Notes under the pieces: generated by a model
Seen by the model: only the letters and a program-made list of their open reading frames with translations
The model's database searches: none
What the model was told of the DNA's origin: nothing
Assembly: GCA_964474685.1 (NCBI GenBank)
Contig: CAYYTE010000001.1
Location: forward strand, 21,392-85,391
Reading direction: 5' to 3'
From: UBA1737 sp964474685
Lineage (GTDB): Bacteria; Bacillota_I; Bacilli_A; ML615J-28; CAG-313
Length of the DNA stretch: 64,000 nucleotides
Translations under genes and position numbers: made by a program
Shown: positions 36,869-46,417 of the stretch, one piece after another
How the letters are laid out: each line of letters begins with the position of its first letter
How positions within the stretch are numbered: the first letter of the stretch is position 1

Positions 36869-39277
36869 ATGAAAAGTTTAAAGAAATTATTTATGTTGGT
36901 TTTTATCACAATGGGTATTTTCTCATTAGTTGCTTGTGGCAAAGGTGAGGATGAAACTCCAAAGGAAAAGACTTATACTTATAAAGATTATGCGGCTGGA
37001 AACCCAGACAAATGGAATCCACATACATGGGAATCTAATGAAGATTCCTATATTATGGGATATGTTGAAATGGGCTTATACGACTTTGTTTTAAATTCAG
37101 CAAAGAACGGATATGACATTATTCCAGAAATGGCTGCAGCGGCTCCAGTAGACGTTACTCAAGATTATCTTGGTAATGAAGTTTATGGTGTTCCAAATAA
37201 ATATACAGATGATAAAGGAGTTGAAGTAGTTCCTTCAGGATATGCTTGGAAGATTGCATTAAATCCAAATGCTTGTTGGCAAAATGGAGTTAAGATTAAT
37301 GCGGACACATATCTATATTCTATGGAACAACTTTTAAGCCCTAAGATGTTAAACTATCGTGCTGATAGTTACTATTCATCAAATATCATCTTAGCGAATG
37401 CTGAAAACTATTATTCTTCTGATGCGCCTATCTTTAAAGATATCTTCACTAAAGAAGAAGGATACAAAGACATTCCTATGGAAGAAATGTATTTCTCATT
37501 AACAAATAAGTGTGTATTCTTTGGTGACAAAGCATCTACTTTTTATCAAAATGGGTATGCTTCATACTTCCAAGTATTTAAAGATGTTGATGATGGAGCT
37601 GGTGGAACTAAGAAAGAATTAGTTGCTGACTACTATAAAGAATTAGTTGCTTTACAAAATAAACGTGGTTATGGAAAAGTAACTCCTGAAGTTAAAGTAA
37701 AACTTGACTACATTGCAAAACAATTTGGTGATGTAGATGCAGAAACTGGCGAAGCTAGAGCAGACGCTTATAAAGAGTTCTGTTTCTGGGATACTGGCGA
37801 AACTACTGATAAGATGGATTTCTCTAGTGTTGGTATTAAGAAAACAGGTGAATATGAAATCACTTTAATTCTTGGTAATGCTATTACTGAATTCTTCCTA
37901 TACTATTCATTATCAAGCAACTGGCTTGTTTATGAACCATTATACGAAGCAGGAAAAACTGAGACTGCTGGCTTTGTTTCTACTAACTATGGTACATCCG
38001 TTGATACTACAATGGCTTATGGCCCTTATAAATTAACTGGATACCAAGAAGATAAACAAATGGTTCTTGAAAAGAATGATAAGTGGTATGGTTACACTGA
38101 TGGTAAACACGTTGGACAATATCAAACAACTGGTATTGAATGTTCAATTATCCCTACTCATGCAACTGCATTACTTGAGTTCTTAAAAGGTAACTTAGAT
38201 AATATTGCATTAGATGCTGCGGATATGGATTCATATAGATCAAGTGACTATATTGTTTACACTCCACAAACTTATACAACTAAAATTTCATTTAACACTT
38301 CCCCTGCAAAACTTCTTGAACGTCAAAAAGGTGTTGCTGCTGGAACAAACAAAACTATTCTTGCAAATGCTGACTTCAGAAAAGCATTTAGTTTAGCACT
38401 TAACCGTGATGACTTTGCTGCATCATGTACTGCTTCAGCTTCTGCTGGTTATGGATTATTAAACTATAACTATGTAAGTAATCCTGATACAGGTGAATTA
38501 TATCGTGATACTGAACAAGGCAAGGGCGTATTAAAGAAATTATATGGTTTATCTGATGTTACTCAAGTAACCGGTTTCGATAAAGTTGAAGCTGCTAAGT
38601 TATTCCAAAAAGCTTATGAAGCTGAATTAGCTTCTACTGCTGAAGGACATTTAACTGCAACTGATAAGATTGAATTCGAATTCTTAACTTATAAACTAGA
38701 TGATGCATACGTAAAGATGGTTACTGCTATTCAAAAATATGTGAATGAAGCAACTGTTGGAACAGGTCTTGAAGGCAAAATCTATATTAAACAAACTGCA
38801 GATGATAACTATTATGACAAGATGCAAGCCGGCGAATGCGAAATGATTATGTCAACTTGGGGCGGAAACCCTATGAACCCATTCGCAATTGTTGATTGCT
38901 ATTGCAATAAAAAGAAGTATTTCGAATATGGTTATGATACTACACAAGTTTATACTATTAAAGTTGAAGGCCAAGATGTTGCATTATCTCTTGAAGACTG
39001 GAACACTTCATTAAATCAAGGTACTTATGCTACTGCTGCTTATCAAACAAAACTTGATATTTTAGCTGCTCTCGAATTAAAGGTTCTTTCTGATTACTGT
39101 ACTCTTCCATTATATTATAGAACAAGTGCTGGTCTAGATTCTCAAAGAATTGTTAATGGTACTGATACTTATGTACAATTAGTTGGTTTCGGTGGTATTC
39201 GTTTCATTACTTATAAGTATGATGATGCTGCTTGGGATGCTTATTGTAAGAGCCAAGGTAATAAGTTAACTTACTAA
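36869..39277 (+). CDS. oppA: Oligopeptide-binding lipoprotein
   Basis: Extracellular receptor of the peptide importer encoded downstream (family 5 solute-binding protein). Lipobox LVAC is at about residue 23. At 802 residues it is about 200 longer than typical OppA; extra segments are visible around residues 190-320. The family hallmark of the binding region is seen in SYAWKIALNP-like and NADFRKAFSLALNRDDF parts. GAGGAGG at about 36855-36861 is the ribosome site. The 198-base gap to oppB holds two hairpins, which would allow much more receptor than membrane subunits to be made. Confidence 0.88.
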   Translation: MKSLKKLFMLVFITMGIFSLVACGKGEDETPKEKTYTYKDYAAGNPDKWNPHTWESNEDSYIMGYVEMGLYDFVLNSAKNGYDIIPEMAAAAPVDVTQDYLGNEVYGVPNKYTDDKGVEVVPSGYAWKIALNPNACWQNGVKINADTYLYSMEQLLSPKMLNYRADSYYSSNIILANAENYYSSDAPIFKDIFTKEEGYKDIPMEEMYFSLTNKCVFFGDKASTFYQNGYASYFQVFKDVDDGAGGTKKELVADYYKELVALQNKRGYGKVTPEVKVKLDYIAKQFGDVDAETGEARADAYKEFCFWDTGETTDKMDFSSVGIKKTGEYEITLILGNAITEFFLYYSLSSNWLVYEPLYEAGKTETAGFVSTNYGTSVDTTMAYGPYKLTGYQEDKQMVLEKNDKWYGYTDGKHVGQYQTTGIECSIIPTHATALLEFLKGNLDNIALDAADMDSYRSSDYIVYTPQTYTTKISFNTSPAKLLERQKGVAAGTNKTILANADFRKAFSLALNRDDFAASCTASASAGYGLLNYNYVSNPDTGELYRDTEQGKGVLKKLYGLSDVTQVTGFDKVEAAKLFQKAYEAELASTAEGHLTATDKIEFEFLTYKLDDAYVKMVTAIQKYVNEATVGTGLEGKIYIKQTADDNYYDKMQAGECEMIMSTWGGNPMNPFAIVDCYCNKKKYFEYGYDTTQVYTIKVEGQDVALSLEDWNTSLNQGTYATAAYQTKLDILAALELKVLSDYCTLPLYYRTSAGLDSQRIVNGTDTYVQLVGFGGIRFITYKYDDAAWDAYCKSQGNKLTY

Positions 39278-39304
39278 TCTTTGTTAATTTGAAAAAATTC
39301 AATT

Positions 39305-39355
39305 GACAATCTACACGAGTGGAGTATGTGAATATTCCGCTCGTGTTCTATTGTC
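39305..39355 (+). terminator. Long hairpin between oppA and oppB (attenuator-like)
   Basis: Inner stem of 15 bp (39313-39327 with 39332-39346, two G-T pairs) with a 4-base loop, and an outer 6-bp stem (39305-39310 with 39350-39355). No long T run follows, so partial termination or mRNA 3'-end protection of oppA is likely. Confidence 0.7.
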
Positions 39356-39393
39356 TATTTGTTATATAAATGATTCATTAAACAGGATTATTT

Positions 39394-39432
39394 ATATAAA
39401 ATCCTACAAATTTTGTTTATAGGATTTTATAT
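39394..39432 (+). repeat. Perfect 13-bp inverted repeat before oppB
   Basis: ATATAAAATCCTA (39394-39406) is followed after 13 bases by its exact reverse complement (39420-39432). A smaller palindrome pair (ATGCAT twice, 39431-39446) comes next. It could be an RNA hairpin or a protein-binding site controlling the permease genes. Confidence 0.65.
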
Positions 39433-39475
39433 GCATAATCATGCATAAAATTTGACAATATAAAGGAGTGAAATT

Positions 39476-40444
39476 ATGAATAATAGCATGGTTAGTTATG
39501 TTATTAAAAGAATACTTTTAATGATCTTAACTCTATTTATTATTTTAACAATGTGTTTTGTTCTGATCAAACTACTTCCTGATCCTGTAACGGTTCCTGA
39601 GGGTTCTTCAGCTTATAAACATATTATGGCTTATCGACAAGCTCATGGCTATGATAAACCAATCATTATACAATTTGGAATATTTTTGAAGAGCGTATTC
39701 ACAAAGTGGGATTGGGGCATCGGGATGAATATGTATGTTGATAAATCAGTAACAAAAATATTCGCTCAAAAAATACCTTTTACATTAATGGTTAATTTAT
39801 ATGCTGAAATATTGAGCGTACCTCTAGGTATTTTATTAGGCATTTACGCAGCTTTAAAAAAGAACAAATGGCAAGACCAATTAATTTCTATTGGAGTTAT
39901 GATTTTTGTTTCTGTTCCTTCTTATGTTTACGCATTTGTTGTCCAATATTTGTTTGGGTTTAAACTAAACTGGTTGCCATTGCAGCTAGACCCGGGATAT
40001 AATTTGTTCTCTCTTTCAATGTTGAAATCTATGATTCTTCCAGTTATTGCCTTATCATTTGGTGAAATTGCTGGTTTGACTCGGTACACGAGAGCGGAAT
40101 TGACTGAATGTTTAACGAGTGAAAGTATGTTACTTGCTCGTACAAAAGGTTTGACTAGGGCACAAGCAACTACAAGACATGCACTTAAAAATGCAATGGT
40201 ACCTATTTTCCCAATGATACTAGGTTCATTTATTAGTATCTTAAGTGGTTCGTTTATTATTGAACAAATCTTTGGTATTCCAGGTGTTGGTTCTTTGTAT
40301 ATTCAATCCATTAATACAAGGGATTACAATTTCTTTATGATGCTTACCGCGTTCTATACTTTGATAGGGCTTGCGGGTGGTATAATTATCGACTTAAGTT
40401 ATGGATTCATTGATCCACGTATTAGAATGGGGGCGAGAAAATGA
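39476..40444 (+). CDS. oppB: Oligopeptide ABC transporter permease
   Basis: A 322-residue membrane subunit with six predicted segments. The N-terminal KRILLMILTLFIILTMCF is typical of OppB. The ATPase-docking EAA-like loop is around LARTKGLTRAQATTRHALKN. Length is normal for the family. AAAGGAG at about 39461-39467 is the ribosome site. Its TGA stop overlaps the ATG of oppC (ATGATGA). It partners with OppC to form the transmembrane channel. Confidence 0.93.
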   Translation: MNNSMVSYVIKRILLMILTLFIILTMCFVLIKLLPDPVTVPEGSSAYKHIMAYRQAHGYDKPIIIQFGIFLKSVFTKWDWGIGMNMYVDKSVTKIFAQKIPFTLMVNLYAEILSVPLGILLGIYAALKKNKWQDQLISIGVMIFVSVPSYVYAFVVQYLFGFKLNWLPLQLDPGYNLFSLSMLKSMILPVIALSFGEIAGLTRYTRAELTECLTSESMLLARTKGLTRAQATTRHALKNAMVPIFPMILGSFISILSGSFIIEQIFGIPGVGSLYIQSINTRDYNFFMMLTAFYTLIGLAGGIIIDLSYGFIDPRIRMGARK

Positions 40445-42114
40445 TGAATAATCAATCTTATGGTCACATTCCAAGTGAAGAATTTAAATTTGTTCAAGCG
40501 GATGCAAGAATCTTTGACCAAAAATTAGAAACAAAACCTATTGGTTATATGAAAGATGCTTGGTATCGATTCCGTAAAAACAAAGCATCAATTGTTGCTG
40601 CAGTAATCATTATTATGTTATTGCTTTATGCATTAATTGTTCCAGTGTTTTCAAAATACAATTTAGGTGATCGTGATTTATATTATAAAAAAGCTTTACC
40701 TAAGTCTTCTTTAATTTCAAAATTAGGTTTTTGGGATGGAACGACTTCATCTGGTCAATCAGAGGCTGGATTCTCAAGACTTTATGGTATGAATATTGAA
40801 ATTGAATCAAGCAAGAAATCTGATTATGCTAGTATTCGTAAGTATACTTCAGAAATTGCTGGAGATGGAAAAGAATATTATACTTGTAAAATTGACACTT
40901 ATCTTCAAGTTGGTTATCAATTTATGAATTTAACACTTGAAGAATATGAAGCAATTTTGAAATATCAAGATGAAAGTAATGATCAAGTACTTTACCCTAT
41001 GATTAATGTAAATGCTACTTTTTATCGTAACCAATACCTTTTAGGTGGTGGTGCTCAAGATGCAAATTGTTGGTATTATACGATTAGTAATAAAGGTCTT
41101 CCAAATCAATCTCCTACAATAAGGGATAATTCAGATCTTAAAACAGAGGAAGATATTGCTAAACTAAAATGCTATACTGAAACTATTGCAGGGCCAAATG
41201 GAGATAAAGAAGTTAAGTATTATGCAAACTATATTACTCGTTCTTTAAATCCTGATGCTGTTGAAAATGACTACTCTTCAAAAAGAATTGAAGGGGACCC
41301 AGGTATTACTGATCCAACTTCTGGAGAAGCATATGTGTATGCGGCTAAGAATCAATCTGGATATAAAGTAAGAGTATCTTACTATGATTATTATAAATAT
41401 TTACATGGATTTGAAGCTAGTTTCTTCTTTGGTTCAAACTCATATGGTCAAGACATTTTTGTTGCATTAGCAATTGGTGCTCGTTTCTCATTCTTACTTG
41501 CTATTTGCGTATCTGCTATTAACCTTGTTATTGGAGCTATCTATGGTTCTATTGAAGGTTATTATGGTGGTGCATTAGACTTATTTATGGAACGTATTTC
41601 GGATATTTTATCCGGTGTTCCTTTCATTGTTGTTGCAACTTTATTCCAATTACATTTGGCAACTAAGGTGGGACCAGTCATCTCGTTACTCTTTGCCTTT
41701 GTATTAACCGGCTGGATAGGTATTGCTAGTCGTGTAAGAAGTCAATTCTATCGTTTCAAAGGACAAGAATATGTACTTGCTGCAAGAACACTTGGTGCAA
41801 GTGATGGAAGATTAATCTTTAGACATATTTTCCCGAACTCACTTGGTACAATTATCACTTCATGTGTACTAATTATTCCTGGTGTAATCTTCTCAGAATC
41901 TAGTTTATCCTTCTTAGGAATTATCGATCTTCACTCTGCTACTTTGACGAGTGTAGGTACTTTATTATCAGATGGTAATGCCGCATTCCCGAACTTCCCA
42001 CATATTGTGTTGTTCCCTGCTATTTTCATATCACTACTTGAAATTTCGTTTAACATGTTTGGAAATGGCTTAAGAGATGCATTTAATCCATCTTTGAGAG
42101 GAGCTGAAGAATAA
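40441..42114 (+). CDS. oppC: Oligopeptide ABC transporter permease with long external insertion
   Basis: A 557-residue protein, against about 300 for usual OppC. The first membrane segment is at about 45-68; then some 230 extra, Tyr/Asp/Lys-rich residues face the outside before the permease core begins at FFFGSNSYGQDIF (about 325). The core has the expected five segments and the docking loop AARTLGASDGRLIFRHIFPN. The insertion could contact the enlarged OppA. ATG 40441 or 40444 may be used. It overlaps oppD by one base. Confidence 0.92.
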   Translation: MMNNQSYGHIPSEEFKFVQADARIFDQKLETKPIGYMKDAWYRFRKNKASIVAAVIIIMLLLYALIVPVFSKYNLGDRDLYYKKALPKSSLISKLGFWDGTTSSGQSEAGFSRLYGMNIEIESSKKSDYASIRKYTSEIAGDGKEYYTCKIDTYLQVGYQFMNLTLEEYEAILKYQDESNDQVLYPMINVNATFYRNQYLLGGGAQDANCWYYTISNKGLPNQSPTIRDNSDLKTEEDIAKLKCYTETIAGPNGDKEVKYYANYITRSLNPDAVENDYSSKRIEGDPGITDPTSGEAYVYAAKNQSGYKVRVSYYDYYKYLHGFEASFFFGSNSYGQDIFVALAIGARFSFLLAICVSAINLVIGAIYGSIEGYYGGALDLFMERISDILSGVPFIVVATLFQLHLATKVGPVISLLFAFVLTGWIGIASRVRSQFYRFKGQEYVLAARTLGASDGRLIFRHIFPNSLGTIITSCVLIIPGVIFSESSLSFLGIIDLHSATLTSVGTLLSDGNAAFPNFPHIVLFPAIFISLLEISFNMFGNGLRDAFNPSLRGAEE

Positions 42115-44324
42115 TGAGTGAAGAAAGAGAAAAAATGTTAGATGTCAGAAACTTACGTATATCTTTCCGTACCAATAATGGTACTGTTAAAGCAGTACGA
42201 GGCATCAATTTTGAATTGTATAAAGGTGAAACTTTAGCAATTGTTGGTGAATCTGGCAGTGGTAAATCGGTTACTTCTAGAGCAATTCTAGGTATTCAAG
42301 CTCCGAACAAAATTGTTGAAGGTGGCGAGATTATCTATGATGGAAAAGATTTATTAAAAATCACAGAAGATGATTTCCATGAAATTCGTGGAAGTAAAAT
42401 CTCTATGATCTTCCAAGATCCTATGTCATCTTTAGACCCTATTATGAGAATAGGAAAACAATTAACGGAAGCAATGATATTAAAAGGCAAGGCTACTCAA
42501 AAAGAAGCTAGATTTCAATCAGGGAAGAGAATTAGTCGTTTGAAAAAAGCGATGATTCGTGGTCTTTCTACAAGTGAAGAAGATGCTACAAGCCGTGTTG
42601 AACAAAATATCAAGATATTCCAAAAAACTGCATATATTGCTGCTCAAAAAGAAAAACGTTATAATATTGCATATGAGGCAAGTACGGAACTATTAAGTCA
42701 AACAAAAGATTTGCTTGATGGTATTCATCATTCCACCTATCGTGCTATTAGTAGAACATTGTTTGAGATTAAAAAGAAATTAAAGATTAGCCTTAATGAA
42801 TATATAGTTAATGATGAAGAATATATTCAAACAATGATGACTAAAATAAACGTTGCAATTAAATCTTGCAATAAACTTGCTGCAAAGAAAGTTCAACATA
42901 CAGAAGATTCTGAAGATATTAAAATTCTTATTGTTGATTTAACCAAACTTCAAGAGAGATTTGGTGCTGCAGTAAAACTTGTAAAACCAGATTTCTTTGC
43001 TATGGGATACTATTTATACAAGCAACCTGAAGCAAATGTTTTAGTTGAAGATGTTGAATCTTTGAATAAAGAAATGAGAAAGTTCTTAGATGATAATTTC
43101 CTTGTTCAATTTGAAGCGGATGTTAAAGTTGCTCTTCAAAAACAATATGAAAGAAAAGATTTAGCAAAAGAAGAAGCCCTAAAAAGTCTAAAACAAAATG
43201 CTTCTATATTTGAAGAAGAATCTTTATCAAGAGAAAAGTGTATTCAAGCAATTGAAGAAAATAGTTTAAAAGTAAAAGCAGCTATTAACAAACTAAGAAT
43301 TGTTAAGAATTCACTTGCTTATACTTATAGTTCTAGTATGATGAGTGCTATTGAGGCTTATTTCAATGCGGTTGTAAAAAATCCAAAAGAACAAGCTAGG
43401 TACGATAGCGAATACAAGGAATATGAAGAAAAGGTTGCCCTAAGAAAATATGCGGTAAAACCTGTTCCTCCGACAATTATTGATTTAGAGTTATCAAAAG
43501 AACAAATCAGTTTAATTAATGCTCGTTTAATTGAAAGTTTTGAAAAAGAATTAGAACTTGCAAAAACTCGTAATTATGATGAACTTGTTATTGAATATAT
43601 TAAGTATTTAGAAAAACAAGAATCTCTAATGGTATATAAAGTTACTAGTGAAATGGCGAAAGAAAAAGCCATTGAAATTATGGCTGAAGTAGGTATTCCT
43701 GAACCAAGAAAGAGATTTACTCAATATCCATTTGAGTTTTCAGGTGGTATGAGACAAAGAATTGTTATTGCTATTGCACTTGCAGCAAACCCGGATATTT
43801 TAATCTGTGATGAGCCTACTACTGCTCTTGACGTTACAATTCAAGCTCAAATTTTGGAATTAATTAATCGTTTAAAAAGAGAACGTGAATTATCTATTAT
43901 ATTTATTACTCATAACCTTGGTGTTGTTGCGAATATGGCGGATAGAATTGCCGTTATGTATGCTGGTAAAATTGTTGAATATGGCGATGTAGAAGAAATA
44001 TTCTATGATCCAAGACATCCTTATACTTGGGCATTATTATCTTCTATGCCTGACCTTGAAACGAAGGAAAAACTTGAAGCGATTCCTGGAACTCCTCCAA
44101 ATATGATTTTCCCTCCCGTTGGTGATGCATTTGCTGCTCGGAATAAATATGCAATGAAGATTGATTTTGAACAACAACCTCCACTATTTGAGGTAACTCC
44201 AACTCATTATGCCGCAACTTGGTTATTACATCCGGAAGCGCCTCATGTTGAGCCGCCTAAGATTGTAACGGAAAGAATTGAGAGAATGAAAAAGAAAGAA
44301 GGAGGTGGTTCTGATGGAAGATAA
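42114..44324 (+). CDS. oppD: Oligopeptide ABC transporter ATPase with large coiled-coil insertion
   Basis: A 736-residue ATPase, roughly twice the usual length. Walker A GESGSGKS is at about 44 and the Q-loop MIFQDPMSSLDP at about 98-110. Then about 380 residues of Lys/Glu-rich, mainly helical sequence (about 125-505) are inserted in the helical subdomain, before the signature FSGGMRQR (about 541), Walker B ILICDEPTTALD (about 562) and H-loop FITHNLG. All catalytic motifs are kept. Long insertions in Opp ATPases are known from mycoplasmas. The C-terminus has the OppD-type extension (RHPYTWALLSSMP) but lacks the usual Cys cluster for iron-sulphur binding. Confidence 0.92.
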   Translation: MSEEREKMLDVRNLRISFRTNNGTVKAVRGINFELYKGETLAIVGESGSGKSVTSRAILGIQAPNKIVEGGEIIYDGKDLLKITEDDFHEIRGSKISMIFQDPMSSLDPIMRIGKQLTEAMILKGKATQKEARFQSGKRISRLKKAMIRGLSTSEEDATSRVEQNIKIFQKTAYIAAQKEKRYNIAYEASTELLSQTKDLLDGIHHSTYRAISRTLFEIKKKLKISLNEYIVNDEEYIQTMMTKINVAIKSCNKLAAKKVQHTEDSEDIKILIVDLTKLQERFGAAVKLVKPDFFAMGYYLYKQPEANVLVEDVESLNKEMRKFLDDNFLVQFEADVKVALQKQYERKDLAKEEALKSLKQNASIFEEESLSREKCIQAIEENSLKVKAAINKLRIVKNSLAYTYSSSMMSAIEAYFNAVVKNPKEQARYDSEYKEYEEKVALRKYAVKPVPPTIIDLELSKEQISLINARLIESFEKELELAKTRNYDELVIEYIKYLEKQESLMVYKVTSEMAKEKAIEIMAEVGIPEPRKRFTQYPFEFSGGMRQRIVIAIALAANPDILICDEPTTALDVTIQAQILELINRLKRERELSIIFITHNLGVVANMADRIAVMYAGKIVEYGDVEEIFYDPRHPYTWALLSSMPDLETKEKLEAIPGTPPNMIFPPVGDAFAARNKYAMKIDFEQQPPLFEVTPTHYAATWLLHPEAPHVEPPKIVTERIERMKKKEGGGSDGR

Positions 44325-45771
44325 AGCAAAAAGAAAAATTGATTATAATGGGGAACCGCTACTTCGAGTTGTTCATTTAAAGCAATATTTTAAATTAGGC
44401 CATCACGAGAAATTAAAAGCAATTCATGATATTAGTTTTGATATTTATCGTGGAGAAGCATTTGGTTTAGTAGGTGAATCTGGCTGTGGTAAAACTACAA
44501 CAGGACGTTCTATTATTAAACTTTATGATATTACCTCTGGCTCTATATATTTTAAAGGCCAAAGAATTTCAGCAGGAACTCGTTGGAACGAAAAGGAAAT
44601 AAAATTTTCAAAGATTCGTTCTTTCGCAAAGATTGCTGATTATAAGCGTCAAGAGAAAGAAGCATTATCAAACTATAAACTAGAAGCAAAAGATGACTTA
44701 GAAGAAAAACTTGCTACAGTTGATTCGGATAATGGTGATTCCTTTGATGAAGTAAAGAGTGCATATAAACAAGAACTTCAAGAGAATATTCAAAAGATTC
44801 GCTCAAATTATGATGACCTTTGTTTAACTGAACAAAAGAAGTTAAACGAAGTAGTAAAAGAGCAGTTGGATCAAATTCATAAAGCAAAATTTGACCAAAG
44901 ATATTGTGATAGAGTATATTCTGATCAACAAGTGAGAAAAGTACAATCAGAATATTTCCCTAGAATGAATCAATTAGAAAAAGAAATGGCAGCTTTAAAA
45001 GATAAAGATGTTGTGGCATTCAATGAAAAACGTGAAGAATATAATTTATTAAAAGATGAGTACAAAGAAAAGTTTAGATTGGCATCAAAGAGTCGTTTGG
45101 TAACCCAAATTCAAATGATTTTCCAAGACCCGATTGCTTCTCTTGACCCAAGAATGACAGTTCGTGAGATTATTTCTGAAGGACTAGTTATTCATGGTAT
45201 TCGTGATAAAGAAGAAATTGATCAAAAGGTATTTGAAGTATTACGTTTAGTTGGATTGGTACCAGAACATGCTACTCGTTATCCTCATGAATTCTCAGGT
45301 GGACAAAGACAAAGAATTGGTATTGCAAGAGCTATTATTATGCATCCTGAACTAATTATTGCAGATGAACCTATTAGTGCTCTTGACGTATCTATTCAAG
45401 CACAGGTAATCAACCTTCTAAATGAATTAAGAGATAAGATGGGTTTGACAATTATGTTTATTGCCCATGATTTATCTGTAGTTAAGTATTTCTGTGACCG
45501 AATTGCTGTTATGTATTTTGGTACAATTGTTGAACTTGCTACATCTGAAGAATTATTTAAAAATCCTTTGCATCCTTATACTCGTTCTTTACTATCTGCG
45601 ATTCCTCAACCTGACCCTAATTATGAAAAGAATCGTAAAAGAATCACGTATAACCCCGCAAAAGAACATGATTATTCTAAAGATAAACCAACTTTGCAAG
45701 AAATCATTCCTGGACATTTCGTTTATGCGAATAATCCAGAAATCGAACAATATCGTAAGATGTTAAAATAG
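44314..45771 (+). CDS. oppF: Oligopeptide ABC transporter ATPase with helical insertion
   Basis: A 485-residue ATPase (usually about 310-330). Start ATG 44314 is fixed by GGAGGTGG at 44301-44308; an in-frame GTG at 44305 lies inside that site. Walker A GESGCGKTT is at about 53, and the Q-loop QMIFQDPIASLDP only at about 266: about 165 charged, coiled-coil-like residues are inserted between them. Signature FSGGQRQR, Walker B IIADEPISALD and H-loop IAHDL are intact. The position of the insert differs from that in OppD (before rather than after the Q-loop). It overlaps oppD by 11 bases. Confidence 0.92.
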   Translation: MEDKAKRKIDYNGEPLLRVVHLKQYFKLGHHEKLKAIHDISFDIYRGEAFGLVGESGCGKTTTGRSIIKLYDITSGSIYFKGQRISAGTRWNEKEIKFSKIRSFAKIADYKRQEKEALSNYKLEAKDDLEEKLATVDSDNGDSFDEVKSAYKQELQENIQKIRSNYDDLCLTEQKKLNEVVKEQLDQIHKAKFDQRYCDRVYSDQQVRKVQSEYFPRMNQLEKEMAALKDKDVVAFNEKREEYNLLKDEYKEKFRLASKSRLVTQIQMIFQDPIASLDPRMTVREIISEGLVIHGIRDKEEIDQKVFEVLRLVGLVPEHATRYPHEFSGGQRQRIGIARAIIMHPELIIADEPISALDVSIQAQVINLLNELRDKMGLTIMFIAHDLSVVKYFCDRIAVMYFGTIVELATSEELFKNPLHPYTRSLLSAIPQPDPNYEKNRKRITYNPAKEHDYSKDKPTLQEIIPGHFVYANNPEIEQYRKMLK

Positions 45772-45779
45772 GTATTTAT

Positions 45780-46214
45780 ATGGATGAAGAAAGTGAAAAA
45801 AAGCGCACAAGAATAAAACACTTCCTACTTACATATGGAATTACCTTTATATCATCCCTTGTTGCAGTATTTATTGTTATGATAATCTTAGGAGTTTTTG
45901 CTACTAAGGATAGACTAGAAATATATAACGATATTAGCGATAGCTTTATGGTTGTTGGCGTTATGCTTTCAGGCTATGGAGCGCTCGTATTAGTTAGTAA
46001 TGGTGGGGCATTTGATATGCTAGCTTATGGCTTTATATCTGCAATAATTATTTTATTCCCATTCTATAGTAAAGAAAAAAAGCATACATCTTATTATGAA
46101 TATCACTTAGCAAGAAGAGAAAAAGGAACGCATACCTTTTGGCATCTTGTTTTTATAGGACTATTTCATATTGCTATGTCTGGGTTATTTGCTTATATTG
46201 GCTTTTATGCATAA
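45780..46214 (+). CDS. Small membrane protein, DUF3899-like
   Basis: A 144-residue protein with a charged N-terminus (MDEESEKKRTRIKHF), then four predicted membrane segments separated by a Lys/His/Tyr-rich cytoplasmic loop around residues 98-120. The pattern fits DUF3899, a family without known function. It lies nine bases after oppF with only a weak ribosome site (TAGGT), so it is probably the last gene of the opp operon, before a strong terminator. Confidence 0.6.
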   Translation: MDEESEKKRTRIKHFLLTYGITFISSLVAVFIVMIILGVFATKDRLEIYNDISDSFMVVGVMLSGYGALVLVSNGGAFDMLAYGFISAIIILFPFYSKEKKHTSYYEYHLARREKGTHTFWHLVFIGLFHIAMSGLFAYIGFYA

Positions 46215-46230
46215 ATCATAAAGACTACAA

Positions 46231-46260
46231 AAAATGGTCCTCCGTTTGGAGGGCCATTTT
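46231..46260 (+). terminator. Intrinsic terminator of the opp operon
   Basis: A 13-bp GC-rich stem (46231-46243 with 46248-46260, one G-T pair), GTTT loop, ending in TTTT. Confidence 0.9.
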
Positions 46261-46369
46261 AATTGAAAATAGGCTCAATTTTCTTATAAACTATTAGGAA
46301 TAATCAAGTATTATGATTTTTTAAACAATAAGATTAATCTTCCTAGTCTAAAAAACTTATAAATAGGTA

Positions 46370-46398
46370 TTGCATATTGGTGGAAATTATGCTATAAT
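46370..46398 (+). promoter_or_regulatory. Promoter of spx
   Basis: TTGCAT (46370-46375), 17 bp, TATAAT (46393-46398) preceded by TGC. Confidence 0.85.
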
Positions 46399-46417
46399 AA
46401 TTACTAGAGGTGAAATT

